From Pseudomonas aegrilactucae (GTDB lineage Bacteria; Pseudomonadota; Gammaproteobacteria; Pseudomonadales; Pseudomonadaceae): a stretch of 64,000 nt of DNA. Numbering within the stretch: the stretch's first letter is position 1; every line of letters starts with the position of its first letter. Where the stretch lies: positions 1 to 64,000 of the forward strand of contig NZ_JAHTBI010000026.1 in assembly GCF_019168305.1 (NCBI RefSeq), given 5' to 3'. The position numbers were made by a program, and so were the translations under genes. Shown here in pieces: positions 16,048-24,947 of this stretch. Under the pieces are notes generated by a model. That model was not told the DNA's origin and did not search any database. It was given only the letters and a program-made list of their open reading frames with translations.

Positions 16048-17424
16048 ATGTCCGATCCAACTCCTCTTCTGTTTGCCCTCTACGAGCAGGCCAGCGTCGG
16101 CTGTGGCGGCGCGCCGAGCCTGTGGACCCACCCTGCCGACGAGCGCCTGGCGATCAACTCGCTGGGCTACTGGTCGAACCTGGCGCGCATCGCCGACCAG
16201 GCGCACCTGGACATGCTGTTCTTCGGTGACGTGCTGGGCTTCTACGATGGCCTGGGCGGCAACGCCGATGCCGCGCTCAAATGGGCCGTCGAAGCCCCGG
16301 CCAACGACCCGCTGATGCTGATCCCGGCGCTGGCTGCGGTCACCGAGAACCTGGCGTTCGGCGTGACGGTGACCACCAGCTACGAGCACCCGTTCACCCA
16401 TGCACGGCGCTTCAGTACCCTGGACCACCTCACCAACGGCCGCGTGGGCTGGAATATCGTCACCTCGTACCTGGCCAGTGCCGCACGCAACTTCGGCCTG
16501 GAACAGATGATCAGGCACGACGACCGCTATGAGCGCGCCGAAGAGTTTCTCGACGTGGCCTACAAGCTGTGGGAAGGCAGCTGGGCCGACGATGCGGTGG
16601 TGGCCGACAAGTCGCGCCAGCTCTACGCCCAGGGCCACCGCGTACGGCCGATCAACCATGTCGGCGAGCACTACCGCGTGGCCGGCCCGCACCTGACCTC
16701 GCCGTCACCGCAGCGCACGCCGCTGCTGATCCAGGCCGGCTGGTCGGGGCGTGGCCGTGCGTTCGCGGCCAAGCATGCCGAATTGATCTTCATTGCCAAG
16801 TCCAACCCGCATGAAATCCGCCAGGGGCTGGAGGACATCTGGGCCCAGGCCCAGGCACGCGGGCGCCAGGCGCAGGACGTGAAGTCACTGACGGTGCTGC
16901 GCATCGTCACCGCGCGTACCGAGATCGACGCCCAGCGCAAGTACGACGAACTGCAAGGCAACTACCACCTGCAGGCGCAACTGGTCAGCTACGCCGGCGA
17001 CACCGGCATCGACATCAGCCGCTACGCCGACAACGAAGCCCTGGCCACCCACACCGAAGGGCTCACCTCGTACGTGATGCACCCCGATGGCAGTGGCAAG
17101 CCGCTGACGGCGGGTGACGTCAAGCAACGCTTCGCCCAGGTGACCCGCGGCAGCGACCTGATTCTGGTCGGCACCCCGCAGCAGGTGGCGGACCGCATCG
17201 AGGCGCATGCGAAGATTTCCGGCACCAGTGGCTACATGCTCAACCCGCTGATCAGCCCCGGTAGCCTGGAAGACTTCGTCGAGCTGGTGATACCGGAGCT
17301 GCAAAAGCGCGGCCTGTACCGTACCCAGCCGCAACGCGGCACACTGCGTTCGCGCTTGCGCGCAGATGGCGCGAGCCATTTACCCACCTCGGCCTACGGG
17401 GCCGGGTTCCGCTTCGATCACTGA
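16048..17424 (+). CDS. LLM-class FMN-dependent monooxygenase (NtaA/SnaA/DszA type)
   Basis: Cytoplasmic flavin monooxygenase of 458 residues that would use reduced FMN supplied by a separate reductase. Motifs of the NtaA/SnaA/DszA group are present: FFGDVLGFYDG, TVTTSYEHPFTHARRFSTLD, SNGRVGWN-like TNGRVGWNIVTSYLASAARNF (shown here in parts), QAGWSGRGRAFAAKHAE and the C-terminal YMLNPLISPGSLEDFVELV. Members open C-N or C-S bonds of chelators, sulfur compounds and polyamine-like molecules. Substrate is unknown; the neighbours suggest nitrogen compounds. The ATG at 16048 gives the family N-terminus. A long inverted repeat follows the stop. Confidence 0.8.
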   Translation: MSDPTPLLFALYEQASVGCGGAPSLWTHPADERLAINSLGYWSNLARIADQAHLDMLFFGDVLGFYDGLGGNADAALKWAVEAPANDPLMLIPALAAVTENLAFGVTVTTSYEHPFTHARRFSTLDHLTNGRVGWNIVTSYLASAARNFGLEQMIRHDDRYERAEEFLDVAYKLWEGSWADDAVVADKSRQLYAQGHRVRPINHVGEHYRVAGPHLTSPSPQRTPLLIQAGWSGRGRAFAAKHAELIFIAKSNPHEIRQGLEDIWAQAQARGRQAQDVKSLTVLRIVTARTEIDAQRKYDELQGNYHLQAQLVSYAGDTGIDISRYADNEALATHTEGLTSYVMHPDGSGKPLTAGDVKQRFAQVTRGSDLILVGTPQQVADRIEAHAKISGTSGYMLNPLISPGSLEDFVELVIPELQKRGLYRTQPQRGTLRSRLRADGASHLPTSAYGAGFRFDH

Positions 17425-17439
17425 CAATCCGCGCTTATC

Positions 17440-17485
17440 CTACAAAGCACAGGATAAAAATTTACATCTCTCCTGTGCTTTGTAG
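17440..17485. repeat. 15-bp perfect inverted repeat
   Basis: CTACAAAGCACAGGA at 17440-17454 is mirrored exactly by TCCTGTGCTTTGTAG at 17471-17485, with a 16-base A+T-rich spacer. It begins 15 bases after the monooxygenase stop and ends 154 bases before the binding-protein start. As RNA it forms a strong hairpin (terminator or leader element); as DNA it offers two half-sites for a regulator. No T-run follows. The rest of 17486-17639 holds no gene. Confidence 0.6.
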
Positions 17486-17639
17486 ATACCCCTGTTCGAC
17501 ACGATCCGTTAGCCTCGATTCACTTCCCAGCCACCAGGCCCGTCTCCCGATAAGAATCCACCCTCCGCTTACGAACTTTGCGTCCGCTTGCCACTGCCAA
17601 TACATAACTCGAAACAACAGTCTTGATTGGAGCGTTCGA

Positions 17640-18683
17640 ATGTCGAAAAAACTCTTCACCCTCTCCGTACTGGGTGGCCTGATGCTGGCCAACAGTGCAT
17701 TCGCAGAGAAGCTCACAGTGATTTCCTACGGTGGCGCAAGCAAAGCCGCGCAGGTCACCGCGTTCTACAAGCCTTACGAAGAAAAGACCAAGACCCAGAT
17801 CATTGCCGGCGAGTGGAACGGCGAGATCTCCAAGCTGATGGCCATGTCCCAGACCAACACCGTGACCTGGGATGTGCTCGACACCGAAGACACCGACCGC
17901 GCCCGGGGCTGCGAAGACGGCCTGTTCGAGAAGCTCGACTATGCCAGGCTCGGCGACGAGAAGGACTGGATCGAAGGCACCAAGAGTGATGATGGCTGCG
18001 GTATCGGCATCTTCGTCTGGGCCAACGTGCTGGCCTATAACGCCGACAAGCTGAAAGAGGCGCCACAAGGCTGGGCCGATTTCTGGGACGTGAAGAAATT
18101 CCCCGGCAAGCGCAGCTTGCGCAAATCCGCCCGCGGCTCGCTGGAATTCGCCCTGATGGCCGACGGCGTTGCGCCCGGCGAGGTCTACACGCTGCTCAAG
18201 ACCAAGGCAGGCGTCGATCGCGCGTTCAAGAAGCTGGACGAAATCAAACCTTATATCCAGTGGTGGGAAGCCGGCGCACAGCCGCCGCAATACCTTGTCG
18301 CCGGTGACGTGGTCATGGCGTCCTCCTACAACGGGCGCATCCATGCTGCACAGCAAAGCGGCAGCAACCTGAAGATCGTCTGGAACCAGAACCTCTACCA
18401 GTTCGATGAATGGGCCATCCCGCGCGGCACCAAGAACCTGGACAAGGCCTACGACTTCATCAAGTTCGCCATGCAGCCCGAGCAGCAGAAGCTCTACACC
18501 GAACAGATGGCCTATGGCCCGTCGAACAGCAAGGCGGCGGCGATGCTCGACAAGTCGCTGGCTGACGACCTGCCCACTGCAGCCGAAAACAACAAGAATG
18601 CACTGCGCGTGGATGTCGATTTCTGGCTCGAAAACGCAGAGACGCTGGAACAGAAATTCAACGCCTGGGCCAGCAAGGCCTGA
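17640..18683 (+). CDS. periplasmic binding protein of polyamine type (PotD/SpuD-like)
   Basis: Protein of 347 residues with a clean signal peptide cleaved after ANSAFA, then LTVISYGGASKAAQ, the N-terminus typical of spermidine/putrescine-type solute receptors. Internal motifs include TWDVLDTEDTDRARGCEDGL, GIFVWANVLAYNADKL and FDEWAIPRGTKNLDKAYDF. It should capture a small cationic or carboxylated nitrogen compound in the periplasm. No permease or ATPase gene is adjacent, so it either lends itself to a transporter encoded elsewhere or acts as a sensor. GGAG precedes the ATG at good distance. It lies within a GABA/putrescine gene region. Confidence 0.82.
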   Translation: MSKKLFTLSVLGGLMLANSAFAEKLTVISYGGASKAAQVTAFYKPYEEKTKTQIIAGEWNGEISKLMAMSQTNTVTWDVLDTEDTDRARGCEDGLFEKLDYARLGDEKDWIEGTKSDDGCGIGIFVWANVLAYNADKLKEAPQGWADFWDVKKFPGKRSLRKSARGSLEFALMADGVAPGEVYTLLKTKAGVDRAFKKLDEIKPYIQWWEAGAQPPQYLVAGDVVMASSYNGRIHAAQQSGSNLKIVWNQNLYQFDEWAIPRGTKNLDKAYDFIKFAMQPEQQKLYTEQMAYGPSNSKAAAMLDKSLADDLPTAAENNKNALRVDVDFWLENAETLEQKFNAWASKA

Positions 18684-18692
18684 TTTCCCCAC

Positions 18693-18724
18693 CCTGTGCG
18701 CCTCATGGATGATCAGCGCACAGG
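18693..18724 (+). terminator. hairpin terminator candidate after binding-protein gene
   Basis: CCTGTGCGC at 18693-18701 pairs perfectly with GCGCACAGG at 18716-18724 across a 14-base loop, and TTCTATTC follows. It starts ten bases after the stop codon at 18683, the right place for an intrinsic terminator. Confidence 0.5.
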
Positions 18725-18812
18725 TTCTATTCCCATGTTCCAGGGCCTCGCCGCTGCCATGTCCAGTCCGTTAGACTGCGATCCTTCTTCGTGTCTGGAT
18801 CGTGGATTGCAC

Positions 18813-20360
18813 ATGAAACTTGCCGCCGCCCTGGAGCAGACTTCCCTTCGCCGCGCCACCGTGGTCGCCGGCAGGCAAGCGCTGGAGCGCGAGCTTGGCT
18901 GGGTGCAGATCGTCGATCACCCGGACATTTTCAACTGGCTCAAGAAGGGTGACCTGCTGCTGACCACCGGCTACAACTGGCCGCACGACCCGCAGACCTC
19001 CCGCGACATGGTGCGTCGACTGGCCGAACTGGAACTGGCCGGGGTGGTGATGGCGGTCCCCCATTTCCACGATCACTTCCCCCAGGCCGCCATCGACGAG
19101 GCCGAGCGCTGCAACTTTCCGCTGCTGGAACTGCCCTGGGAAGTCGCCTTCAGCGACATTACCCAGCAGATTCTCGAACAGATCATCAATTTTCAGACCC
19201 GCATCATTCGCCGCTCCGACCGTATTCACCGCATGCTCACCCGCGCCGCGATCGAGGCCGACAACCTGCAGAGCCTGGCCGTGGCACTGGCCACTGCACT
19301 GGAGCTGCCGACCTTGATCGTGGCCACCTCCGGCAGCGTGCTCGGGGCCAGCGCAAGCGTTGACCAGGCGCTGGAACGCGAGGTGATGCGCAGCCTGCCC
19401 GAAGGCCTGTTCGCCAACGCCGAACCCCAGGTGCTGGCACTGGCCCAGGACGGCGCAGGCGTTCGACTGGGCTGTCCGATCCGCCTGCAGGGTGAGTTGG
19501 TCGGTGTGGTCTGGCTGCGCAGCCCGGCCGACGGATTCGAAGAGCTGCATTCACGCGCAGTCGAACATGCTGCACTGATCGGCGCACTGCACCTGTCACA
19601 CCAGCGTGAACTGCTGGACCAGGAAACCCGCCTGGGCCACGCACTGGTGGCCGGGCTGCTGGAGGGCAAGTTCCCCGAGACGCCACGCGCCATCGAGCGC
19701 GCGCTGGTGTCAGGCTGGTGCCTGACACGCGACTATCGCGTGTGCCTGGTACTGCTGGACGAGCCGATCCCGCTGAGCCTGGAGGGGTTTCGGCGGCGCA
19801 AGGAACAGGCCGAGCGCATCACGCTGGTGCTCCAGGAGCTGGGAATAGCGCCGTTGCTGTCGGTATCGCTGAACCAGATCAGCCTGATCGTGCCGGCCGA
19901 TGTGGCGGTGGAGTCGATCTGGAAGCAGATTCGACTGGAGGCCGGCGCCATGGCGTACAGTCGCGTGCACCGCGGGGTGGCCGGGATGGCGCTGGGCGCC
20001 GAGGATGTGGCCACCCTGCTGCCGCTGCTGCGGCCGGGCAAGCTGCACGGTTTCGACGAGGTGCTGTTCCCGCGGGCGCTGATGGGCGATGAGGATGCGC
20101 GGCGTCTGTTGCTTGAGCGTCTGGTCACACCGCTGACCCGGCACAAGAACGGCACCATGCTGATGGAAACCTTGTGCACCCTGGCCAGTGAAGGCTTTCA
20201 GCTGGCCAGCAGCGCGCGCTGCCTGGATATTCACATCAGCACATTACGCTACCGCGTCGAGCGCATCGAAGAGCTGCTGCAGTTGTCGATGGAGAACCCG
20301 CAGGCACGTTTTCAGCTGCAGGTAGCGACTGAGATGTACCGCTTGCAGCACGACGCCTGA
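18813..20360 (+). CDS. PucR-family transcriptional regulator
   Basis: Protein of 515 residues. The N-terminal PucR domain (about residues 10-130) contains LGWVQIVDHPDIFNWLKKGD and LLLTTGYNWP; a central GAF/GGDEF-like region follows; the C-terminal helix-turn-helix of the PucR/CdaR group is at SSARCLDIHISTLRYRVERI. Relatives control purine, GABA, proline and polyamine use. Placed between the binding protein and the gabD-like gene, it probably activates one or both. I chose the ATG at 18813 because it begins the domain (MKLAAALEQ); an earlier in-frame start adds residues without similarity and would run through the upstream hairpin. Confidence 0.82.
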   Translation: MKLAAALEQTSLRRATVVAGRQALERELGWVQIVDHPDIFNWLKKGDLLLTTGYNWPHDPQTSRDMVRRLAELELAGVVMAVPHFHDHFPQAAIDEAERCNFPLLELPWEVAFSDITQQILEQIINFQTRIIRRSDRIHRMLTRAAIEADNLQSLAVALATALELPTLIVATSGSVLGASASVDQALEREVMRSLPEGLFANAEPQVLALAQDGAGVRLGCPIRLQGELVGVVWLRSPADGFEELHSRAVEHAALIGALHLSHQRELLDQETRLGHALVAGLLEGKFPETPRAIERALVSGWCLTRDYRVCLVLLDEPIPLSLEGFRRRKEQAERITLVLQELGIAPLLSVSLNQISLIVPADVAVESIWKQIRLEAGAMAYSRVHRGVAGMALGAEDVATLLPLLRPGKLHGFDEVLFPRALMGDEDARRLLLERLVTPLTRHKNGTMLMETLCTLASEGFQLASSARCLDIHISTLRYRVERIEELLQLSMENPQARFQLQVATEMYRLQHDA

Positions 20361-20554
20361 AGCGCGTCGCGCCCGGCGCCGACGCGGCCCGCCCCTTGTA
20401 GGTGAAAGCACCTCAGGCGCCCGCAGCATACTCTGCTGGCAGCCCTCAAAATTCAGCATTTCCTCCCAGCTCAACCTGCTATCTCGGCATCGGCCACTGC
20501 GCCGCCCTTCTTACAATCGTGCTATCCACCGCACCCGTAGAAGGCACCCCAGAC
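20361..20554. promoter_or_regulatory. gap upstream of gabD-like gene
   Basis: The 194 bases contain no supported gene. A small dyad AGGTG-AAAG-CACCT lies at 20400-20413. A promoter for the dehydrogenase/aminotransferase operon is expected here, but I found no convincing -35/-10 pair. Confidence 0.3.
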
Positions 20555-22015
20555 ATGTTGAAAAGCACCCTGCGTGACCCCTCGCTGCTCGTCGAACGCG
20601 CCTACGTCAATGGCCGCTGGGTCGAGGCTGACGACGGTGCCACGATTGCCGTGATCAACCCTGCCGACGGCAGCGAAATCGCCCGCGTACCGGCCCTTGG
20701 CGGCGCAGAAACCCAGCGCGCCATCGACGCCGCCCGTGAGCGCTTCGAAAGCTGGCGCGACGTGCCGGCAGCCACCCGCGCGCGCATGCTCGAAACCTGG
20801 CATCGCCTGATCCTGGAAAACCAGGACGACCTGGCCCTGATCATGACCGCCGAGCAAGGCAAGCCCCTGGCGGAATCGCGCGGTGAAATCGGCTACGGCG
20901 CCACGTTCGTCAAATGGTTCGCCGAAGAAGCCCGACGCATCTACGGCGACACCATTCCCGCGCCGACCAACGACCGGCGCATCCTGGTGCTCAAGCAACC
21001 CATCGGCGTGGTGGCGGCCATCACGCCGTGGAACTTCCCCAATGCAATGATCACACGCAAGTGCGCGCCAGCCCTGGCGGCCGGCTGTACCGTGCTGGTC
21101 AAACCGTCGGAAATGACCCCGCTGTCGGCCCTGGCGCTGGCGGTGCTGGCCGACCGCGCCGGCATCCCTGCCGGTGTGTTCAACGTGCTGACCGGGCTGC
21201 CCGCCGGCATCGGCGGCGAGCTCACGGCCAACCCGGCAGTGCGCAAGCTGTCGTTCACCGGCTCCACCCGCATCGGCAAGCTGCTGATGAGCCAGTGCGC
21301 CGACACCCTCAAGCGCCTGAGCCTGGAGTTGGGCGGCAACGCCCCGTTCATCGTGTTCGATGACGCTGACCTCGACCTGGCCATCGAAGGGGTGATGCTG
21401 AGCAAGTTCCGCAATGCCGGCCAGACCTGCGTATGCGCCAACCGCATCCTGGTGCAGGACGGCATCTATGAGCGCTTTGCCGAGCGCCTGCGTGAGGCAG
21501 TGGCAGCCCTGAAGGTCGGCGAGGGCCTGGGCGAAAACGTCACCATCGGCCCGCTGATCAATGCCGCGGCCGTCGACAAGGTGGCCCGTCATATCGGCGA
21601 CGCCGTGGAAAAAGGCGCGCGCATCAGCATCGGCGGGCTGCCGCTGGGCGATGACCTGTTCGTGCAACCGACCGTGCTGCTCGATGCCACCACCGACATG
21701 CTGCTGGCCAGCGAAGAAACCTTCGGCCCGGTCGCGCCGCTGTTTCGCTTTACCGACGAAGCCCAGGCCCTGGCCATCGCCAACGCCACCCCGTTCGGCC
21801 TGGGCGCCTACTACTTCACCCAGGACATGCGCCGCGCCTGGCGTGTGGGCGAGCGCCTGGAGTTCGGCATGGTTGGCCTGAACACCGGGATCATCTCCAT
21901 GGAAGTGGCGCCGTTTGGCGGCATGAAACAGTCCGGCACGGGGCGTGAAGGCTCCAAGTACGGCCTGGACGAGTTCCTCGAAATCAAGGCCTGGCACATG
22001 GGCGGCCTGGGCTGA
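20555..22015 (+). CDS. gabD: NAD(P)-dependent succinate-semialdehyde dehydrogenase, GabD-like
   Basis: Aldehyde dehydrogenase of 486 residues, the length of GabD. It oxidises succinate semialdehyde, or glutarate semialdehyde in related enzymes. Key motifs: GVVAAITPWNFPNAMITRK, LSLELGGNAPFIVFDDAD with catalytic Glu, AGQTCVCANRILVQ with catalytic Cys, and NTGIISMEVAPFGGMKQSG near the end, all as in E. coli GabD. It is followed after 49 bases by the aminotransferase gene and so forms a GABA-to-succinate pair. With sad six kilobases away the region has two enzymes for the same aldehyde; one may favour a different chain length. Confidence 0.82.
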   Translation: MLKSTLRDPSLLVERAYVNGRWVEADDGATIAVINPADGSEIARVPALGGAETQRAIDAARERFESWRDVPAATRARMLETWHRLILENQDDLALIMTAEQGKPLAESRGEIGYGATFVKWFAEEARRIYGDTIPAPTNDRRILVLKQPIGVVAAITPWNFPNAMITRKCAPALAAGCTVLVKPSEMTPLSALALAVLADRAGIPAGVFNVLTGLPAGIGGELTANPAVRKLSFTGSTRIGKLLMSQCADTLKRLSLELGGNAPFIVFDDADLDLAIEGVMLSKFRNAGQTCVCANRILVQDGIYERFAERLREAVAALKVGEGLGENVTIGPLINAAAVDKVARHIGDAVEKGARISIGGLPLGDDLFVQPTVLLDATTDMLLASEETFGPVAPLFRFTDEAQALAIANATPFGLGAYYFTQDMRRAWRVGERLEFGMVGLNTGIISMEVAPFGGMKQSGTGREGSKYGLDEFLEIKAWHMGGLG

Positions 22016-22064
22016 ACACAGCGTTTGCTACGACCCACCCCTCTCTTCGTTTATGGAGCTGCAC

Positions 22065-23357
22065 ATGACTGCTGCACAGACTGAAAATCAACGCCTGCTG
22101 GCCCTGCGCGAACAACACGTGCCACGCGGCATCGCCACCGCCCACCCGATCGTGGTCAGCCACGCCCAGGGCACAGAGCTGTGGGATGTGGATGGCAAGC
22201 GCTACCTGGACTTCGTCGGCGGTATCGGCGTGCTCAACGTGGGCCACAACCACCCGCGCGTGGTCGAGGCGGTGCGCCGCCAGGTGGGCGAGATCTCGCA
22301 TGCCAGCTTCCAGGTCGTCGCCTACGCCTCCTACATCGACGTGGCCGCGCGCCTGAACGCCATGATCGGCGCGGGCGAGGCCTACAAAAGCGTGCTGTTC
22401 ACCTCCGGCGCCGAAGCGGTCGAGAACGCGATCAAGATCGCCCGTGGCTACACCAACCGCCCGGCGGTGATCTCGTTCCGCGGCGGCTTCCACGGGCGCA
22501 CCCTGCTCGGCGTCACGCTGACCGGCATGAGCCAGCCCTACAAGCAGAACTTCGGCCCGTTCCCGGCCGAGATCTACCATGCCACCTACCCCAACGAATA
22601 CCGTGGCGTGAGCAGCGACGATGCACTGGCCGAGCTTGACCACCTGTTCGCCACCGACGTGGCGCCCGACCGCGTGGCGGCGATCCTGATCGAGCCGGTA
22701 CAGGGCGATGGTGGTTTCCTGCGTGCCCCCGATGCGTTCCTGCGGGCCCTGCGCGCGCGCTGCACCCAGCACGGCATCGTGCTGATCCTGGACGAGATCC
22801 AGGCCGGTTTCGGCCGTACCGGCAAGCTGTTCGGCTTCCAGCACGCCGGTATCAAGCCGGACCTGGTGACCGTGGCCAAGAGCCTGGCCGGCGGCATGCC
22901 GTTGTCGGGTGTGGTGGGCCGTGCCGAGATCATGGACGCACCGACCCCGGGCGGGCTGGGCGGCACCTACGGCGGTAACGCGGTGGCCTGTGCGGCAGCG
23001 CTGGCGGTGATGGACCTGTTCGAGGAAGAGGACCTGCTGGCCCAGGGCGAGCAGCGCGCCGCACAACTGCGTGAAGGCCTGCTGGCCTTGCAGAACCGTT
23101 ACCCGTGCATCGGCGACGTACGTGGCCTGGGCTTCATGCAGGCGATCGAGATCGTGGCCGACGATGCCGGGCAAACGCCGGATGCGACCCTGGCCCAGGC
23201 GATCATCGACAAGGCCCGCGAAGCCGGCCTGCTGGTGATCAAGTGCGGCGTGTACCGCAACGTGGTGCGCTTCCTGGCGCCGCTGGTGACCACCGAGGCC
23301 CAGGTCGCCGAAGCCCTGCGCATGCTGGACCAGGCCCTGGCCCGCGCCACTGCCTGA
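22065..23357 (+). CDS. gabT: class III aminotransferase, GABA type
   Basis: PLP enzyme of 430 residues. The fold's markers are present: LDFVGGIGVLNVGHNHPRV, FTSGAEAVENAIKIAR, FRGGFHGRTLLGVTLTG, LILDEIQAGFGRTGK with the PLP-ring Asp, and VAKSLAGGMPLSGVVGR with the Lys that binds PLP. It transfers an omega-amino group to 2-oxoglutarate, giving succinate semialdehyde from GABA. 5-Aminovalerate is an alternative substrate (DavT-type). The ATG at 22065 is preceded by GGAG; an ATG four codons upstream would use a poorer site. A palindrome follows its stop. Confidence 0.82.
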   Translation: MTAAQTENQRLLALREQHVPRGIATAHPIVVSHAQGTELWDVDGKRYLDFVGGIGVLNVGHNHPRVVEAVRRQVGEISHASFQVVAYASYIDVAARLNAMIGAGEAYKSVLFTSGAEAVENAIKIARGYTNRPAVISFRGGFHGRTLLGVTLTGMSQPYKQNFGPFPAEIYHATYPNEYRGVSSDDALAELDHLFATDVAPDRVAAILIEPVQGDGGFLRAPDAFLRALRARCTQHGIVLILDEIQAGFGRTGKLFGFQHAGIKPDLVTVAKSLAGGMPLSGVVGRAEIMDAPTPGGLGGTYGGNAVACAAALAVMDLFEEEDLLAQGEQRAAQLREGLLALQNRYPCIGDVRGLGFMQAIEIVADDAGQTPDATLAQAIIDKAREAGLLVIKCGVYRNVVRFLAPLVTTEAQVAEALRMLDQALARATA

Positions 23358-23366
23358 TACCCGCCA

Positions 23367-23394
23367 CCCCTTCGCTGGCTTGCCAGCGAAGGGG
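23367..23394. terminator. 28-bp palindrome (REP-like terminator)
   Basis: CCCCTTCGCTGGC and GCCAGCGAAGGGG face each other around TT, giving a 12-13 bp stem. It lies nine bases after the aminotransferase stop. The core TTCGCTGGCTTGCCAGCGAA is the REP core also found near 26.2 kb, so it is a single REP unit that probably ends the operon's transcription. Confidence 0.6.
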
Positions 23395-23443
23395 CCCTTG
23401 AGCGAAAGTGTGGCCTTAGTTCACCCCGGTTCAGGAGTAGGGA

Positions 23444-23935
23444 ATGGAAGCGGCAACCAAGCTGGATCGGATCGATATCAACATCCTGGTGCAGCTGCAA
23501 AAAGACGGCCGCATGACCAACGTCAGCCTGGCCGAGGCCGTGGGGCTGTCGCCCAGCCCCTGCCTGCAGCGGGTCAAGCGCCTGGAGGCAGCGGGTTACA
23601 TCAGCGGCTATGAAGCGCATATCAACCTGGCCAAGTTCGCCAACTCGGTGACCATCTTCACCGAGGTCACCCTGAGCGACCACAAGCGCTCGGACTTTCA
23701 GAAATTCGAATCGAGCATCCGCAACATCGATGAAGTGCTCGAATGCCACCTCATCAGTGGCGGCTACGACTACCTGGTACGCTTTCTCACCAGCAGCATC
23801 CAGCATTACCAGGAGCTGATGGAGTCGATCCTGGACCAGGACATCGGCATCGAGAAATACTTCAGCTACATCGTGATCAAGTCGCCGGTGATGAAGAACA
23901 AGGTGCCGCTGCGCAGCCTGATGGCGGCGGTATAG
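23444..23935 (+). CDS. Lrp/AsnC-family transcriptional regulator
   Basis: Protein of 163 residues. The N-terminal helix-turn-helix is LDRIDINILVQLQKDGRMTN / LAEAVGLSPSPCLQRVKRLE, followed by GYISGYEAHINL and the RAM (ACT-like) domain with LECHLISGGYDYLVRFL, where an amino acid would bind. AGGAGTAGGGA just before the ATG is a strong ribosome site. It follows the GABA aminotransferase operon and may regulate it. Its stop lies only a few bases from the stop of the convergent LysR gene. Confidence 0.85.
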   Translation: MEAATKLDRIDINILVQLQKDGRMTNVSLAEAVGLSPSPCLQRVKRLEAAGYISGYEAHINLAKFANSVTIFTEVTLSDHKRSDFQKFESSIRNIDEVLECHLISGGYDYLVRFLTSSIQHYQELMESILDQDIGIEKYFSYIVIKSPVMKNKVPLRSLMAAV

Positions 23936-23938
23936 CAC

Positions 23939-24820
23939 TCACGCACGCGGTGCGTCGCGCAGGCTGTCGAACAGCGCCTGCGCCGCCGCCGACAGCTCGT
24001 GCCCCGGCTTGGTCAGCACGCCGATGGCACGCTCTACCGGATCGACCAGCGTGATGCAGCGCGCACCCAGTTCCTGCATCTGCTGCGCACACAGCGCCGG
24101 CACTGCACTGACCCCCAGCCCACTGGCCACCATGCGCCCTACCGTCGCCAGCTGATGGCTCTCGAACTCCACCGCAAGCTTCATGTCGCGCGCCTTGAGG
24201 TGCTCTTCAAGCATCACCCGCACGTTCGAGGGGCGCTGCAGGGTAATGAACGGATGCTGCAGCAACGTCTGCCAATCGACCTGCTGCAGCCCTGCCAGCG
24301 GCGACTCCAGCGGCACCACGGCGATGAAGCGGTCGATGTACAGCGGTGAAAACACCAGCGAAGAGCCTTCGAAGGGCTCGAACGCCACCCCCAGTTCCAC
24401 CTGGCGGTCACGCACCATCTCCAGCACCTGCTCGTTGATCACGTCGTTTACCGTGACACCGATGTTGGGGTAACGGGTGCGGAAGGTCTTGAGGATCGGC
24501 GGCAGCAGGTTGCCGGCAAACGAGGGCATCGCCGCCAGGGTCACGCGCCCGCGCTGCAAGGTGAAACGCTGGCGGATTTCGTCTTCGGCGTTGTCCCAGT
24601 CGGCCAGCAGGCGTCGCGCCAGCGGCAGCAGCGACTCGCCTTCAGGGGTCAGCGTGACGTTGCGCGTGGTGCGCGTGAACAGGCGCCCGCCCAGGCCCTC
24701 CTCCAGCGACTTGATGGTCAGGCTCAACGCCGATTGCGACAGGTGCAGGCGCTCGCAGGCCACGGCAAAACTCAGGCTCTGGGCCACGGCCCAGAAGGCG
24801 CGCAGTTGCTTGACGGTCAT
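23939..24820 (-). CDS. LysR-family transcriptional regulator
   Basis: Protein of 293 residues with the LysR helix-turn-helix at the N-terminus (LRAFWAVAQSLSFAVACERL, QSALSLTIKSLEEGLG) and an effector domain with GRVTLAAMPSFAGNLLPP. It is divergent from the thiolase gene at 24948 and most likely controls it. The ATG at 24820 has GAGG upstream. The effector is not predictable, though a CoA-pathway acid would fit. Confidence 0.83.
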   Translation of the reverse strand: MTVKQLRAFWAVAQSLSFAVACERLHLSQSALSLTIKSLEEGLGGRLFTRTTRNVTLTPEGESLLPLARRLLADWDNAEDEIRQRFTLQRGRVTLAAMPSFAGNLLPPILKTFRTRYPNIGVTVNDVINEQVLEMVRDRQVELGVAFEPFEGSSLVFSPLYIDRFIAVVPLESPLAGLQQVDWQTLLQHPFITLQRPSNVRVMLEEHLKARDMKLAVEFESHQLATVGRMVASGLGVSAVPALCAQQMQELGARCITLVDPVERAIGVLTKPGHELSAAAQALFDSLRDAPRA

Positions 24821-24947
24821 GGGGGCCTCTGGGGTGCGTGCATAATTGTTGAGGTTTATCGATCAATCCATCTCAAAAATCAACTTAACAAATATATGTA
24901 ATGGCGCAACACTCAGGGCACAAGACTACCCACAAGGAGAACACTCC
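24821..24947. promoter_or_regulatory. divergent LysR-thiolase promoter region
   Basis: This gap is clearly A+T-richer than its surroundings. It contains GGTTTATCGATCAATCC near 24852-24868, an imperfect dyad around ATCGAT that suits a LysR protein, and an AAATCAACTTAACAAATATATG tract where the thiolase promoter probably lies (quoted in part). AAGGAG before the thiolase ATG is a consensus ribosome site. Confidence 0.4.

Noticed and set aside
19710..21997. Long antisense frames across the PucR and gabD-like genes
   Set aside because: Same compositional shadow; the sense frames have complete families with catalytic residues.
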